This document shows, piece after piece, positions 47,320 to 56,719 of a stretch of DNA of 64,000 nucleotides (position 1 is the stretch's first letter; each line of letters starts with the position of its first letter). The DNA comes from Limosilactobacillus sp. WILCCON 0051 (lineage in GTDB: Bacteria; Bacillota; Bacilli; Lactobacillales; Lactobacillaceae): positions 2,046,001-2,110,000 of the forward strand of contig NZ_CP154878.1 of the NCBI RefSeq assembly GCF_039955095.1, given 5' to 3'. The notes below the pieces were generated by a model that had not been told where the DNA came from, searched no databases, and was given only the letters and a program-made list of their open reading frames with translations. The position numbers were made by a program, and so were the translations under genes.

Positions 47320-48858
47320 ATGAATGACCAAGAAACGATTCAACACTATTATTATGATGAAGCCGCCTTTGACTACCATGACCGTGCATACATTCCGCTG
47401 CAGGTGGCAGATGCACCAGAACAGCCCCTGCGGATTCCAGAAATTCTAAAACCCGATCAAGAAACTGCTACGGACGTTTACTATACGATCACCGCACAAA
47501 CCGGCGCCGTTCAGCTCCTGCCAGGTAAAAAGACCGCAACCTGGGGCTATAACGGACCGCTGCTTGGCAAAACCGTAATCTTTAAGGATGGACAAACCGT
47601 GCACATTCACTATATCAATGACCTGCCCGAAGTAACGACTTTTCACTGGCATGGTCTGGCAATTCCGGGACCGATCGAGGATGGCGGCTGTCATGCTCCC
47701 GTCTATCCTGGACAGACGCGCGACGTTGAATTTACGATTCATCAACCAGCTGCCTTTGTCTGGCTGCACGCTCATCCATGTCCAGCTACTGCCGAACAAG
47801 TCTGGCATGGACTAGCTGGTGGCGCCATCGTTCAGGATCAGCACGAAGCTCAGCTGCCCTTGCCGCGTAACTATGGCGTCGATGACATTCCAGTTATTCT
47901 GCAGGATCGCCGTTTTCACGAGGACAACCAATGGGACTATCGCCAAGACTACGATCCAGATGGTATTTTAGGTCCCACGCCAATGATCAACGGGACGATC
48001 AACCCCTACTTTGACGTAACAACGCAAAAAGTAAGGCTGCGTTTCTTAAACGGGGCCAACCGACGTGAATGGCGGCTGCATTTTAGCGATGATCTGTCAT
48101 TTACCCAGATTGCCGGCGACCTTTCACTGCTCCCTAAACCGTTAAAAATGACCAAGCTGATGCTGACATGTGCCGAACGAGCCGAAATCATCGTCGACTT
48201 TGGCAGCTATCGCCCTGGTGATGAGGTCGTGCTCTATTCTGACGATACGCCGCTGCTGCGCTTTAAGATTCACGAATTCAAGCCAGATCACGCTACGCTG
48301 CCCGAAGTCTTGTTTGAAACGCCTAATCCGGCTGTCTCGCCTGAAATGCCAATTCATTACGTAACCTTGGATGGAATGGACGAAGCAGTTGCAATGAACG
48401 GCAAGAAGTTTAAGATGGATCGCATCGACTATCAGATGCCAATGCATAAGGTTCAGCTTTGGGATATTGAAAACACCAATCACGCACCTGGCATGATTCA
48501 TCCATATCACATGCACGGAACCGGCTTTGTCACGGTGGCTCGGGATGGGCATGCGCCAAATCCAAACGAGCTGGGGCTTAAAGATACGATTGCCATCAAT
48601 CCTGGTGAACACGTTCTGCTCAAAGTCTGGTTTGACGTGCCTGGCGTCTTTATGTATCACTGCCACATTCTTGAGCATGAGGACGGCGGCATGATGGCAC
48701 AATTAAAAGTCGTTGATCCCAAAAATCCTAACAAACAATATCAGCTGATGGATCACATGACCCTAATGCGCGCCTTTGCCGAAGAACGCCATGTGCCATT
48801 AAATGAGCTCTGGCTGGGCGGCATGGATTCCTATCGTAAAATGGGTGAAGAAATGTAG
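47320..48858 (+). CDS. Multicopper oxidase (CueO/SufI-like)
   Basis: The 512-residue enzyme has three cupredoxin domains. Copper ligands are seen in HWHG, HAHP, HPYHMHG and HCHILEHEDGGMM, so type 1 and trinuclear sites appear intact. It would oxidise metal ions or phenols with oxygen. There is no signal peptide or Tat motif, so it should be cytosolic, unlike CueO. The ATG follows GGGAGG. It is a single-gene unit. Confidence 0.92.
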   Translation: MNDQETIQHYYYDEAAFDYHDRAYIPLQVADAPEQPLRIPEILKPDQETATDVYYTITAQTGAVQLLPGKKTATWGYNGPLLGKTVIFKDGQTVHIHYINDLPEVTTFHWHGLAIPGPIEDGGCHAPVYPGQTRDVEFTIHQPAAFVWLHAHPCPATAEQVWHGLAGGAIVQDQHEAQLPLPRNYGVDDIPVILQDRRFHEDNQWDYRQDYDPDGILGPTPMINGTINPYFDVTTQKVRLRFLNGANRREWRLHFSDDLSFTQIAGDLSLLPKPLKMTKLMLTCAERAEIIVDFGSYRPGDEVVLYSDDTPLLRFKIHEFKPDHATLPEVLFETPNPAVSPEMPIHYVTLDGMDEAVAMNGKKFKMDRIDYQMPMHKVQLWDIENTNHAPGMIHPYHMHGTGFVTVARDGHAPNPNELGLKDTIAINPGEHVLLKVWFDVPGVFMYHCHILEHEDGGMMAQLKVVDPKNPNKQYQLMDHMTLMRAFAEERHVPLNELWLGGMDSYRKMGEEM

Positions 48859-48924
48859 CATATTTCCCGGGAAATTTTGTTTTTTCCTGATGATCAGCCA
48901 GCTATAAAATTGCCGAAAACAAAT

Positions 48925-48975
48925 AATGGTGCTTGCTCAAGCCGCTAAAACTTGAGTAAGCACCATTTTATTTTA
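48925..48975. terminator. Terminator between multicopper oxidase and uppP
   Basis: AATGGTGCTTGCTCAAG pairs with CTTGAGTAAGCACCATT (one G-T pair) over a nine-base loop, followed by TTATTTT; the reverse strand can also terminate uppP. Confidence 0.85.
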
Positions 48976-49025
48976 GGAAAAAGAGAAGTTCAATCCGCGA
49001 CTGTCTGATTTCCCATCTGCTTTGA

Positions 49026-49880
49026 CTACTTCAAGACCAAAAAATACAGCAGCACGAGCAGACCTAGGGCGATCCGGTACCAGCCGAACACCTTAAAGTC
49101 GTGCTTCTTGATGTAGCGCATCAAGAATTTGATAACGATAATCGATGAGACAAAAGCCGTAATCAAGCCGACCATCATGATCCAAAATTCCATTGAGGTA
49201 AACGCCAGACCGAATTTAAGCAGCTTAAACAATGCTGCCCCAAACATGACCGGAATGGCTAAGAAGAAGGTATATTCGGCCGCTACCGTTCGTGATACCC
49301 CCAAAAGCAGCGCACCGACAATCGTTGCCCCTGAACGGCTGGTCCCAGGGAAGACCGCGGCAATCAGCTGAAAGAAGCCGATCATAACTGCCATGTTATA
49401 TGAAATTTCGGCAATTGAATTAACCTTGGCTTTTTTACCCTTGTGCGCCGTTTCAATCCAAATAAAGGCCACCCCAAAAACGATTAAGGCGATTGCGACA
49501 CTGACTGGATTGTAGAAAAGCCGTTCGAAAGTATCGTTGAATGCTACCCCGATGATCCCAGCCGGCAGACACGAGATAAAGATCTTCAGCCACATGATCA
49601 TGATGTCTTTATCAACATAGCGCCAGATGCCTTTGGGTGCGTCGATTCCCACGGCTTGACTATGGTGGAACGGCCAGATGCGCTTCCAGTAGATTACAAC
49701 GACGGCCATGATCGCCCCTAATTGGATGACGACTTCAAACATGCTGTAAAACGATTTGGACACATCCAATTTAACGAACTGGTCCAACAGAATCATATGG
49801 CCGGTACTGCTGATTGGCAGCCATTCAGTGATCCCTTCTACAAGCCCAAAGATAAAGGACTTGATTAATTCAATTATCAT
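49026..49880 (-). CDS. uppP: Undecaprenyl-diphosphatase UppP (BacA)
   Basis: This 284-residue membrane enzyme recycles the cell-wall lipid carrier by removing a phosphate from undecaprenyl pyrophosphate. Signatures are GLVEGITEWLPISSTGH near the N-terminus and PGTSRSGATI, with the conserved glutamates, serine and arginine. Of two in-frame ATGs, the second (49880) has a workable distance from AAAGGATG. The family gives basal bacitracin tolerance. Confidence 0.94.
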   Translation of the reverse strand: MIIELIKSFIFGLVEGITEWLPISSTGHMILLDQFVKLDVSKSFYSMFEVVIQLGAIMAVVVIYWKRIWPFHHSQAVGIDAPKGIWRYVDKDIMIMWLKIFISCLPAGIIGVAFNDTFERLFYNPVSVAIALIVFGVAFIWIETAHKGKKAKVNSIAEISYNMAVMIGFFQLIAAVFPGTSRSGATIVGALLLGVSRTVAAEYTFFLAIPVMFGAALFKLLKFGLAFTSMEFWIMMVGLITAFVSSIIVIKFLMRYIKKHDFKVFGWYRIALGLLVLLYFLVLK

Positions 49881-49961
49881 TAAGTTAAACATCCTTTCAA
49901 AAATCGCTGTTTATAATGATAAGCTTTTTTTTCAAGATAATATAGGGCCTTTACCAAAATT

Positions 49962-51173
49962 TCACATTCTAAAGTCAAATGAGAAGTCGAAATGCTGGTG
50001 ATCGCCGGTAAATCGATCGGCATGTCGTTCCATAACCAAGCGGCGGTTGCCAAACATCATCCAAAGCGTAACCGCAGCAAAGTAGAGAAACTCAATCGTC
50101 AGCGCAATCCAATCAGCCAGACTGGTGCTGCCGACAATCGTTTCATGATGCGTCAGGCAAAAGATTGCCGCATCGATAAAGAAATGCATCAGCATCGTCA
50201 GCCATAATTGCCCCGTGTATAGATAGACGACTGCCAGATATAGGCCTAGACCAACTGCAAAGATCGCCTGCAGAATCGTGACGTCCCATTTCTGCACGGC
50301 AGCATTTGGCAAGTGCAGCAGACCAAAACAGAGCGCACTCAGACCTACTGCAATTGGTACGCGCTGCGTTAGATTACGGCAGGCATAAAGCAGCGCGCCT
50401 AAAATCCCGAAGCGGCAAAGCGTCTCTTCAGCAATTCCAGCTTCTAGAGCCGTCAAGACCAAGCGTCGGTTCCATTGAACATGAAAATCAAACTGCAGCC
50501 AGCCAGTTTGAAAAATATCAAATGCCACATAAATTACATAAACAGCCAGCAGAACGCTCATTACCCACCAGCTCCAGCCAGTGCCAAACGTTGGTACCAG
50601 CCCTGGCCATGACAGATGCCAGGCTCGCATCAAAACCGTCACCGAAACAAAAAATGCCAGGGCACCCCAAAAGCCGGTCCCAATAAACTCTTTAAACAGC
50701 TGTGGCTGAATAAACTTATCAGGCAAAAAGTACTGCATCATCATTACCGTTGTCATAAACAGATAAACCAAAAAGACAATGCGGGCAACCACGTTTTCCA
50801 ATTGACCGCCAATCTCACTGGCAAACGGCGCAAACATGATTAAGTAGTATAACAGCGTTACGGCAATTACGCCTCGTGCCGGCAGATGCAGCCGCACGAT
50901 GATCTCTCTGGTGACGGTTCCCCACAGCATGATCAGCATGATCGGCTGCAACATGGTCTGTAAAAACACGTCGACAACCTGCAGCCAGCGCGGTACATGC
51001 GTGACAATCGTGATCATCAGCCCCTCTAAGGCAACCAGCGCCAAAATGAATACCAGTAACCGGATCCCGCGTCCCATAATCAAGACGTTCCACCAAGCAA
51101 CGGCAATCAGGAAAATCAAAGCGCCGACCAGCTGGGCTTGATACCAGATGTGAAGATAGTCTCTCCCTGACAT
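49962..51173 (-). CDS. CPBP family intramembrane metalloprotease
   Basis: The 403-residue membrane protein has about ten helices. The Abi/CPBP motifs are in the last third: EAGIAEETLCRFG (EEXXXR), FGLLHLPN and HFFIDA. Relatives process prenylated proteins or peptide pheromones and give bacteriocin self-immunity; no bacteriocin gene lies nearby. The ATG 51173 follows AGGAGG. An extended -10 TATTAT is at 51226-51221. Confidence 0.85.
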   Translation of the reverse strand: MSGRDYLHIWYQAQLVGALIFLIAVAWWNVLIMGRGIRLLVFILALVALEGLMITIVTHVPRWLQVVDVFLQTMLQPIMLIMLWGTVTREIIVRLHLPARGVIAVTLLYYLIMFAPFASEIGGQLENVVARIVFLVYLFMTTVMMMQYFLPDKFIQPQLFKEFIGTGFWGALAFFVSVTVLMRAWHLSWPGLVPTFGTGWSWWVMSVLLAVYVIYVAFDIFQTGWLQFDFHVQWNRRLVLTALEAGIAEETLCRFGILGALLYACRNLTQRVPIAVGLSALCFGLLHLPNAAVQKWDVTILQAIFAVGLGLYLAVVYLYTGQLWLTMLMHFFIDAAIFCLTHHETIVGSTSLADWIALTIEFLYFAAVTLWMMFGNRRLVMERHADRFTGDHQHFDFSFDFRM

Positions 51174-51283
51174 CAAAAAGCCTCCTTAAATAATGAAAAA
51201 CAAAAATAATTACAGTTTTCATAATACCAGAGGGCAGACAATTGATTAAGTCTGGAATCAAAAAAGTCAATTTATTTACAACC

Positions 51284-51316
51284 AAAAAAGCCCGCCATTT
51301 AGACGAGCTTTGGTTA
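51284..51316 (-). terminator. Terminator after RNase J gene
   Basis: On the minus strand AAAGCTCGTC pairs imperfectly with GGCGGGCTTT over a six-base loop, followed by T residues. Confidence 0.75.
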
Positions 51317-51320
51317 ATTG

Positions 51321-53204
51321 CTATTTTTCAGTTGCGACTGGCTGCGCGTTTTTCTTGGCCGCCGGACGACTACGCCGACGCGGACGTGGCCGTGATTTGT
51401 CGCTTTCGTTATTGGCAGATCCATTTTTGGCCTTGTGCTTGGGACGCGAATTGGTCCGTCGTGCGTTATGGCGAACGTCACGCTGCAGATCGCTGCCCTG
51501 CCCTTCTTCATCGGCATTCAAAATGGTAACCATCGGAATAATAACTGGCCGCCGCCCCGTCCATTCAAACAAAAGCTTTTGCAGTCGGCTGACGATGGTG
51601 CGGTTGATTGCCCGCCGATCAACGTGCTGATGGTTCTTAAACGTATTCAGAATTGCCCAGAAGACTTCATGGTTAGCAGCCTTGATCAGCTCTTGGGATT
51701 CATGCATGTAGACGAATCCTCGCGAAACGATATCGGGCCCAGCTACGATCTGGTAGTCTTTTAAGTCAACGACGGCAATCGCGGTAACTACCCCTTCTTC
51801 AGAAAGCATCCGTCGTTCGCGGATCTCTGGGTTGCCGACCGTGTCACCGGCATCGCGGCCATCAATATAGACATCACTGGCCGTTTCGATATGGTCGGCA
51901 ACGCGGCAGGTATCCTTGGTCAGGGCCAAAACATCGCCATTAGCCAAAACGAAGCTGTGATCCATTGGTACGCCGGTTAGCTCAGCCAGCTTGGTATGAA
52001 TCTTCTGCATCCGATATTCGCCATGAACCGGTGCAAAGAACTTTGGCTTCATCAAGCGCAGCATCAGTTCTTCATCAACCTGACCACCATGACCGGATGT
52101 ATGAATATTGTTGACATAGCCATGAATTACCTCGGCACCGTCTTCTTCCAGCTTATTGATCAGAGCATTGACGCTGGTGGTATTGCCTGGAATCGGATTG
52201 GAAGAGAAGACGACCGTATCGCCAGGCTGAATGGCAATCTGTCTGTGCGTACCATTGGCAATGCGACTCAGCGCGGCCATTGGCTCACCCTGCGAACCGG
52301 TACACATAATCATGACCTTTTCTGGCGGGTAGCTGTTGATGTCATTTTGATCAATCAGGGCATCTTCTGGAATGTGCAGATAGCCCAGCTCTTGTCCGGC
52401 CGTAATTGCATTCTCCATGCTACGACCAAACACGGCAATCTTGCGGCCCTGCTTCAAGGCAGCATCACTGGCCTCGCGCAGCCGGTAGACGTTGGAGGCA
52501 AATGAGGCAAAGATAATGCGCCCCTTAATTCGCTCAAAGATCCGGCGAATATGAATGTCAACCCAGCGTTCAGATTTGGTAAATTCTGGTCGTTCCGCAT
52601 TGGTTGAATCAGAGGTTAAAAGCAGGACGCCTTCTTCACCAAGCTTGGCCATCTGTTGGAAGTTTGGTCCCGGCAGATGACCAACCGGTGTTAAGTCAAA
52701 CTTAAAGTCACCGGTTTGAACGATCGTGCCTTGTGGAGTATGAACGGCAACTCCCAAGGTATCCGGAATCGAGTGCGTTGTCCGGAAGAAGGAGACCCAC
52801 AGCTTTTTAAAGTGCACCGTATCAAATTCATTGATTTCATGCAGCTCGGCACTCTTTAACAGATGTTTTTCCTCCAGCTTGCCGCGAATCAAGGACATGG
52901 CAAACGGACCGGCATAGATTGGTGCATTGACTTTTTGCAAGAAGAACGGGAGTCCGCCAATGTGGTCTTCGTGACCGTGCGTAATAAAGATCCCTTTAAT
53001 CTTGTCTTTGTTTTCAACCAGGTAGTCGTAGTTTTGAATAACATAGTCGACCCCCAGCAGCTCGTCTTCTGGGAACAAGACCCCACAATCAATGATGATG
53101 ATCTCATCTTGGAATTGAACACAATACATGTTCTTGCCGATCTCGCCTAAGCCACCCATCGCATAAAAAGCGACTTCATTATTTTTGATTTTTAATTTGC
53201 GCAT
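51321..53204 (-). CDS. rnjA: Ribonuclease J (J1-type active site)
   Basis: This 627-residue metallo-beta-lactamase/beta-CASP nuclease has HGHEDHIGG, TTHSIPDTLG, QTGDFKFD and PVHGEYRMQ, so the two-metal site is complete, as in RNase J1 rather than J2. The protein is about 70 residues longer than Bacillus J1 because of a basic, arginine-rich tail after about residue 555, which may bind RNA. It is not preceded by rpoY, the usual neighbour of rnjA. An extended -10 TAGAAT lies at 53366-53361. Confidence 0.92.
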   Translation of the reverse strand: MRKLKIKNNEVAFYAMGGLGEIGKNMYCVQFQDEIIIIDCGVLFPEDELLGVDYVIQNYDYLVENKDKIKGIFITHGHEDHIGGLPFFLQKVNAPIYAGPFAMSLIRGKLEEKHLLKSAELHEINEFDTVHFKKLWVSFFRTTHSIPDTLGVAVHTPQGTIVQTGDFKFDLTPVGHLPGPNFQQMAKLGEEGVLLLTSDSTNAERPEFTKSERWVDIHIRRIFERIKGRIIFASFASNVYRLREASDAALKQGRKIAVFGRSMENAITAGQELGYLHIPEDALIDQNDINSYPPEKVMIMCTGSQGEPMAALSRIANGTHRQIAIQPGDTVVFSSNPIPGNTTSVNALINKLEEDGAEVIHGYVNNIHTSGHGGQVDEELMLRLMKPKFFAPVHGEYRMQKIHTKLAELTGVPMDHSFVLANGDVLALTKDTCRVADHIETASDVYIDGRDAGDTVGNPEIRERRMLSEEGVVTAIAVVDLKDYQIVAGPDIVSRGFVYMHESQELIKAANHEVFWAILNTFKNHQHVDRRAINRTIVSRLQKLLFEWTGRRPVIIPMVTILNADEEGQGSDLQRDVRHNARRTNSRPKHKAKNGSANNESDKSRPRPRRRSRPAAKKNAQPVATEK

Positions 53205-53405
53205 AATACCTTTCTTTCCTTTGTGTTATTAATATTTCGTCAATTTTCGCAATTCAGAAATTAATGCAAGTAAAAATAGCGCCGTCATGCAGCTGACGTC
53301 ACGTCTGAATTTGAAAATGAGCAACTCGTATTATTTATCCGTTCAAATAAAACTTAGTTTATTCTAACACATCCTAGAAGGCATTAGTAGTAAGTCGTTT
53401 TTGGA
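53205..53405 (-). promoter_or_regulatory. Leader and promoter region of the RNase J gene
   Basis: TGTTAGAAT (box at 53366-53361) would start transcription about 150 nt before the ATG. The leader contains a GCCGTCA/TGACGTC-type inverted repeat near 53280-53302 followed by TATTTTTACTT. This could be a protected 5' hairpin, but no gene or known motif is seen. Confidence 0.45.
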
Positions 53406-53436
53406 AAAATAAAAAGCACGGTCTGAGTACCGTGCC
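53406..53436 (-). terminator. Terminator after the 115-residue unknown gene
   Basis: On the minus strand GGCACGGT pairs with ACCGTGCT over a six-base loop, followed by TTTTATTTTT. Confidence 0.85.
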
Positions 53437-53445
53437 ATGATTGAT

Positions 53446-53793
53446 TTAATCTTCTTGGGGCAGCTTGGCATGCTCTGACTGCATCCATTCTGCCCAGGTC
53501 TTAACTGGTTCACCATCGGCATCAAAGCGCGCCGACAGCTCATTTAAGATCTTAACGTAGCAAGACTTAACCATCGAAATGCTCATTGCAGCCAGTTTGG
53601 CAACGGTCAGATAGTTGTTTTCTTCCAGAATCTGATTGATCATTGCCACCGCCTCATCGTCACCAGCCAGCGCGTCAATAATTTCCAGATTGTCCTGCTT
53701 GTACTGGCGGACGTAGTACTTGGCAAATGTTGCTAAAGCATTGTCCTGTGCTGCATCGGTCAGCTCATTAAAGCCAAAAGTATCTTCGCTCAT
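53446..53793 (-). CDS. Small acidic protein of unknown function
   Basis: The 115-residue product begins MSEDTFGFNELTDAAQDNAL and is mostly helical and acidic, with an ELTDAAQDNAL segment somewhat like plasmid and phage proteins that have ELS-EAK repeats. No catalytic motif or membrane segment is seen. The ATG 53793 follows AAAGGGGA. It lies between a MerR regulator and rnjA with its own terminator, 73 bases after merR, so it may be co-transcribed with it. Confidence 0.7.
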   Translation of the reverse strand: MSEDTFGFNELTDAAQDNALATFAKYYVRQYKQDNLEIIDALAGDDEAVAMINQILEENNYLTVAKLAAMSISMVKSCYVKILNELSARFDADGEPVKTWAEWMQSEHAKLPQED

Positions 53794-53866
53794 GGAAGTC
53801 GTCCCCTTTAAAAATAATTTGTACATTACTAGCTTAACACTTTTTACGACTTCTGCAGTTGCCAAC

Positions 53867-54313
53867 CTATTGACGGTTTCGCAGCGTTAATTTAACGTGT
53901 CCGGATCCTTGAACGATTGCAACGACTTCCTTATCTGGCGCATCATCCAGTTTTCCCAGATTGATCAGCGTCGCGCCGGTCTTTTCATCATTCTCAAAAT
54001 CCAACAGCCGATCGCCAACAAAATGCTTGAACGACTTGGCCATTACTTGATGCTCTTTTTGTTTTTTGACGGCAACCGGCAGCGTAAAGCCCTCATCTAA
54101 AAAATACTTGATACCGGTCACCTGCACCAGCGTCATCAACGTATACTTATGACTTTTGTTTTGCTGATCCTGCTCTGAAGTAATATATCCCTTGCGCTCC
54201 CAATATCTGATCTGACTTGGCGAAACGTTGGCTGCTTGCGAAAGCTCGCTCATGCTGATGCGCAGTTTTTCATGAACGAACATCTTGCGAAACTCTTCCG
54301 TAATGGGACTCAT
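53867..54313 (-). CDS. MerR family transcriptional regulator
   Basis: The 148-residue regulator has the MerR HTH at residues about 20-60 (ISMSELSQAANVSPSQIRYWERKGYI), then YTLMTLVQVTGIKYFLDEGFTL. The C-terminal segment has no cysteine cluster, so a small molecule rather than a metal is the likely inducer. It is divergent from an MFS pump, and a palindrome in between (54354-54364) fits a self-regulatory site. Confidence 0.88.
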   Translation of the reverse strand: MSPITEEFRKMFVHEKLRISMSELSQAANVSPSQIRYWERKGYITSEQDQQNKSHKYTLMTLVQVTGIKYFLDEGFTLPVAVKKQKEHQVMAKSFKHFVGDRLLDFENDEKTGATLINLGKLDDAPDKEVVAIVQGSGHVKLTLRNRQ

Positions 54314-54341
54314 TTTCTGATTCCTTTCCTATTTTTTATCA

Positions 54342-54364
54342 ATTATAACCATTTTACATTGTAA
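54342..54364 (-). promoter_or_regulatory. merR promoter and palindrome
   Basis: On the minus strand TATAAT (54347-54342) lies close to the 11-base palindrome TTACAATGTAA (54364-54354). The palindrome covers the promoter spacer, as expected for a MerR-type operator. Confidence 0.55.
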
Positions 54365-54414
54365 CCTAAAAACACTAATCAATATAATATTTCTGAATAT
54401 CTTTAGCAAGAAAT

Positions 54415-54443
54415 TTGACAAAGATATTTAATTATCATATATT
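54415..54443 (+). promoter_or_regulatory. Promoter of the MFS/DUF4811 operon
   Basis: TTGACA and TATATT are exactly 17 bases apart, about 45 bases before the GTG start. Confidence 0.8.
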
Positions 54444-54488
54444 TATTATCGCTTTTAAAAAATCAGTAACTTCAAAGGAGGGCTTTAC

Positions 54489-55979
54489 GTGTCTGCAAAT
54501 ACCGCAGTCGACATCAACGGCAAGCCATACCATCGTAATCTGTTGGTAATGGTAATGCTGATCGGGAGCTTTTGTACGGTTTTAAACCAGACGATTCTGG
54601 CCACGGCTTTTCCAACCTTAATGAAGGCCTTTGACATCAGTACCGCAACCGTTCAATGGCTGACAACCGGTTTTATGATGGTTAATGGGATCATGATTCC
54701 CGTTTCGGCATATCTAAGCAATAAGTTCAATTCAAAATGGCTCTATATCTCAGCAATGACGATCTTTGAGCTGGGCACCATTACAGCTTTTGCAGCACCT
54801 AATTTCGGTACTTTGCTATGCGGCCGTCTGATTCAGGCAACTGGGGTCGGAATCACGATGCCGCTGATGCAAAACATCATGCTGACGATCTTCCCGCCTG
54901 AAAAACGTGGCGCTGCCATGGGAATCAACGGCCTGGTAATCGCGTTGGCGCCAGCTCTGGGTCCTTCGCTTTCCGGCTGGGTGGTTGACAACTATTCATG
55001 GCGGGTACTCTTTGGCATGATCATTCCAATCGTTGCTATCGTGATTTTTGCCAGCTTTTTCTTGATGCAAAACGTTATCAAAACTACCGATCCTACTTTG
55101 GACTGGCTTTCGCTGCTTATCTCCACGGTTGGTTTCGGCAGTGTCTTGTATGGCTTCTCATCAGTCGGCGACAAAGGCTGGACTGATGCCATCGTCTGGG
55201 GCACCATTTTGATCGGCGTCATTCTGATTGCCATTTTGATATGGCGCCAGAATCGTTTGGATCATCCATTCTTGAACTTCAAGGTCTTCAAAACGCCGGA
55301 ATTTGCCCTGGCCACGCTGCTCAGCTCCGTTGTAATGATTGCCATGGTCGGCGTTGAATTGGTTCTGCCGCTTTATCTGCAGATCGTTCATGGCATGTCG
55401 GCTTTCCATTCTGGGTTAACGCTGCTGTTTGGGGCCATCATGATGGGGGTAATGAGTCCAGTTACGGGAAATCTTTTCGACCGCTATGGTGCCCGTCGCT
55501 TGGCAATGACGGGGATGTTTATCTTGACGATCGGCACGCTGCCCTTCGCATTCTTGACCCGCGAAACGCCAATTCTCGACGTTGTTTTCCTTTATGCCGT
55601 ACGCATGTTTGGGATCTCAATGGTCATGATGCCAGTCACTACTTCCGGTATGAACGCTTTGCCATTCAGCATGATCTCACATGGGACTGCCGTTAACAAC
55701 ACGATTCGTCAAGTAGCCTCTTCAATGGGTTCAGCAATCCTGATCTCAGTCTTGACCAACGTGACGAATTCGCAGAAACCGGCGCATTCACTGCTTAAAG
55801 CCTCGCCATTGCAGTACAAGTCGCAGATGATCGATGCTACGCTCAACGGCTATCATGCCGCCTTTTGGATTGCGATTGCTTTTGCCGTAATCGGTCTTTT
55901 GGCAACTTCACGACTGGGAAATGGCAACAAGATTCACGCCAAGTACGACTCCAATGCTAAGAAAGGGGGCAATGCATAA
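54489..55979 (+). CDS. MDR family MFS transporter (DHA2, EmrB/QacA type)
   Basis: The 496-residue, 14-helix pump has the family motif at GRLIQATGVGITMPLMQ and LAPALGPSLSGWVVD (motif C). It should export drugs or organic cations by proton antiport. It starts at GTG 54489, seven bases after AGGAGG. The stop shares its last base with the start of the DUF4811 gene (TAATG), so the two are translationally coupled. Confidence 0.92.
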   Translation: MSANTAVDINGKPYHRNLLVMVMLIGSFCTVLNQTILATAFPTLMKAFDISTATVQWLTTGFMMVNGIMIPVSAYLSNKFNSKWLYISAMTIFELGTITAFAAPNFGTLLCGRLIQATGVGITMPLMQNIMLTIFPPEKRGAAMGINGLVIALAPALGPSLSGWVVDNYSWRVLFGMIIPIVAIVIFASFFLMQNVIKTTDPTLDWLSLLISTVGFGSVLYGFSSVGDKGWTDAIVWGTILIGVILIAILIWRQNRLDHPFLNFKVFKTPEFALATLLSSVVMIAMVGVELVLPLYLQIVHGMSAFHSGLTLLFGAIMMGVMSPVTGNLFDRYGARRLAMTGMFILTIGTLPFAFLTRETPILDVVFLYAVRMFGISMVMMPVTTSGMNALPFSMISHGTAVNNTIRQVASSMGSAILISVLTNVTNSQKPAHSLLKASPLQYKSQMIDATLNGYHAAFWIAIAFAVIGLLATSRLGNGNKIHAKYDSNAKKGGNA

Positions 55980-56701
55980 TGATTACCATTATCATGTTTC
56001 TTGGCGCCATTGCCTTCTTTGCTGCCATTATGTTCTCACCCAATAATCGTACCCGTTGGCTTTTGGGAGTGATCTTCGGCTTGATCTTTGTGGGATCGAC
56101 TTTAATGATTACGGCCAACTTCCATGAGCATTGGGGAATGAAACAGGTCACGACGACCAAGACGCAAAAGATCTATTCAACCAGCTCACAGATGCAGTTG
56201 GCGCTCTACCAGCCAGTTGGCACTTCCGGCAAAGACAACGTATACATCTACCAGACCAAGCCACGGCAAAAAAAGCCGCAGCATACGCAGGCCAATGAAT
56301 TTACGACCAATCGCCTAGTTTGGACTGATTCAGATCAGGCAACCTTAACCGTCAAAGAGACTCGTTGGCGCTTTAAAAACGACTTTTATAAAGTACTGTT
56401 TGCCGGTTCCAAAATGGATGGGAATCTGGTTTCGCGGACCAATACGTTTAGATATCCAAAAACGTTTGTTAAGATTTCAGTCAAACAGGCCCAGGCGCTA
56501 AAAAAGCAGGCGCAGGCACTGAAATCCCCCGCAGCTCAGGCTCAGTTAAAAACACAAGCGGCCGCCTACGTTACGGCTAAAGTTCAGGCAGCCAAGCAGC
56601 AAAATCCCGATCTGACGGAAGCTCAGCTGCAAAAGCTCACCCAACAGGCACAACAGGAATATCAAGCACAGATGATCAAAAAAATGATGGCTGCCAAATA
56701 A
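55979..56701 (+). CDS. DUF4811 membrane-anchored protein
   Basis: This 240-residue protein has two N-terminal hydrophobic helices and then a soluble domain with a glutamine and alanine rich, coiled-coil-like tail from about residue 165 (KQAQALKKQAQALKSP). Such proteins often follow DHA2 pumps in lactobacilli; their role is unknown, perhaps as an adaptor across the wall. It is coupled to the pump. Confidence 0.85.
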   Translation: MITIIMFLGAIAFFAAIMFSPNNRTRWLLGVIFGLIFVGSTLMITANFHEHWGMKQVTTTKTQKIYSTSSQMQLALYQPVGTSGKDNVYIYQTKPRQKKPQHTQANEFTTNRLVWTDSDQATLTVKETRWRFKNDFYKVLFAGSKMDGNLVSRTNTFRYPKTFVKISVKQAQALKKQAQALKSPAAQAQLKTQAAAYVTAKVQAAKQQNPDLTEAQLQKLTQQAQQEYQAQMIKKMMAAK

Positions 56702-56719
56702 AGTCATCGCCTAATCAAT

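Noticed and set aside
49962..51173. CPBP gene as bacteriocin immunity
   Set aside because: No small bacteriocin-like gene, double-glycine leader or dedicated ABC exporter is seen nearby.
50815..51285. Second open frame over the start of the CPBP gene
   Set aside because: It is a frame shadow of the protease gene and lacks recognisable features.
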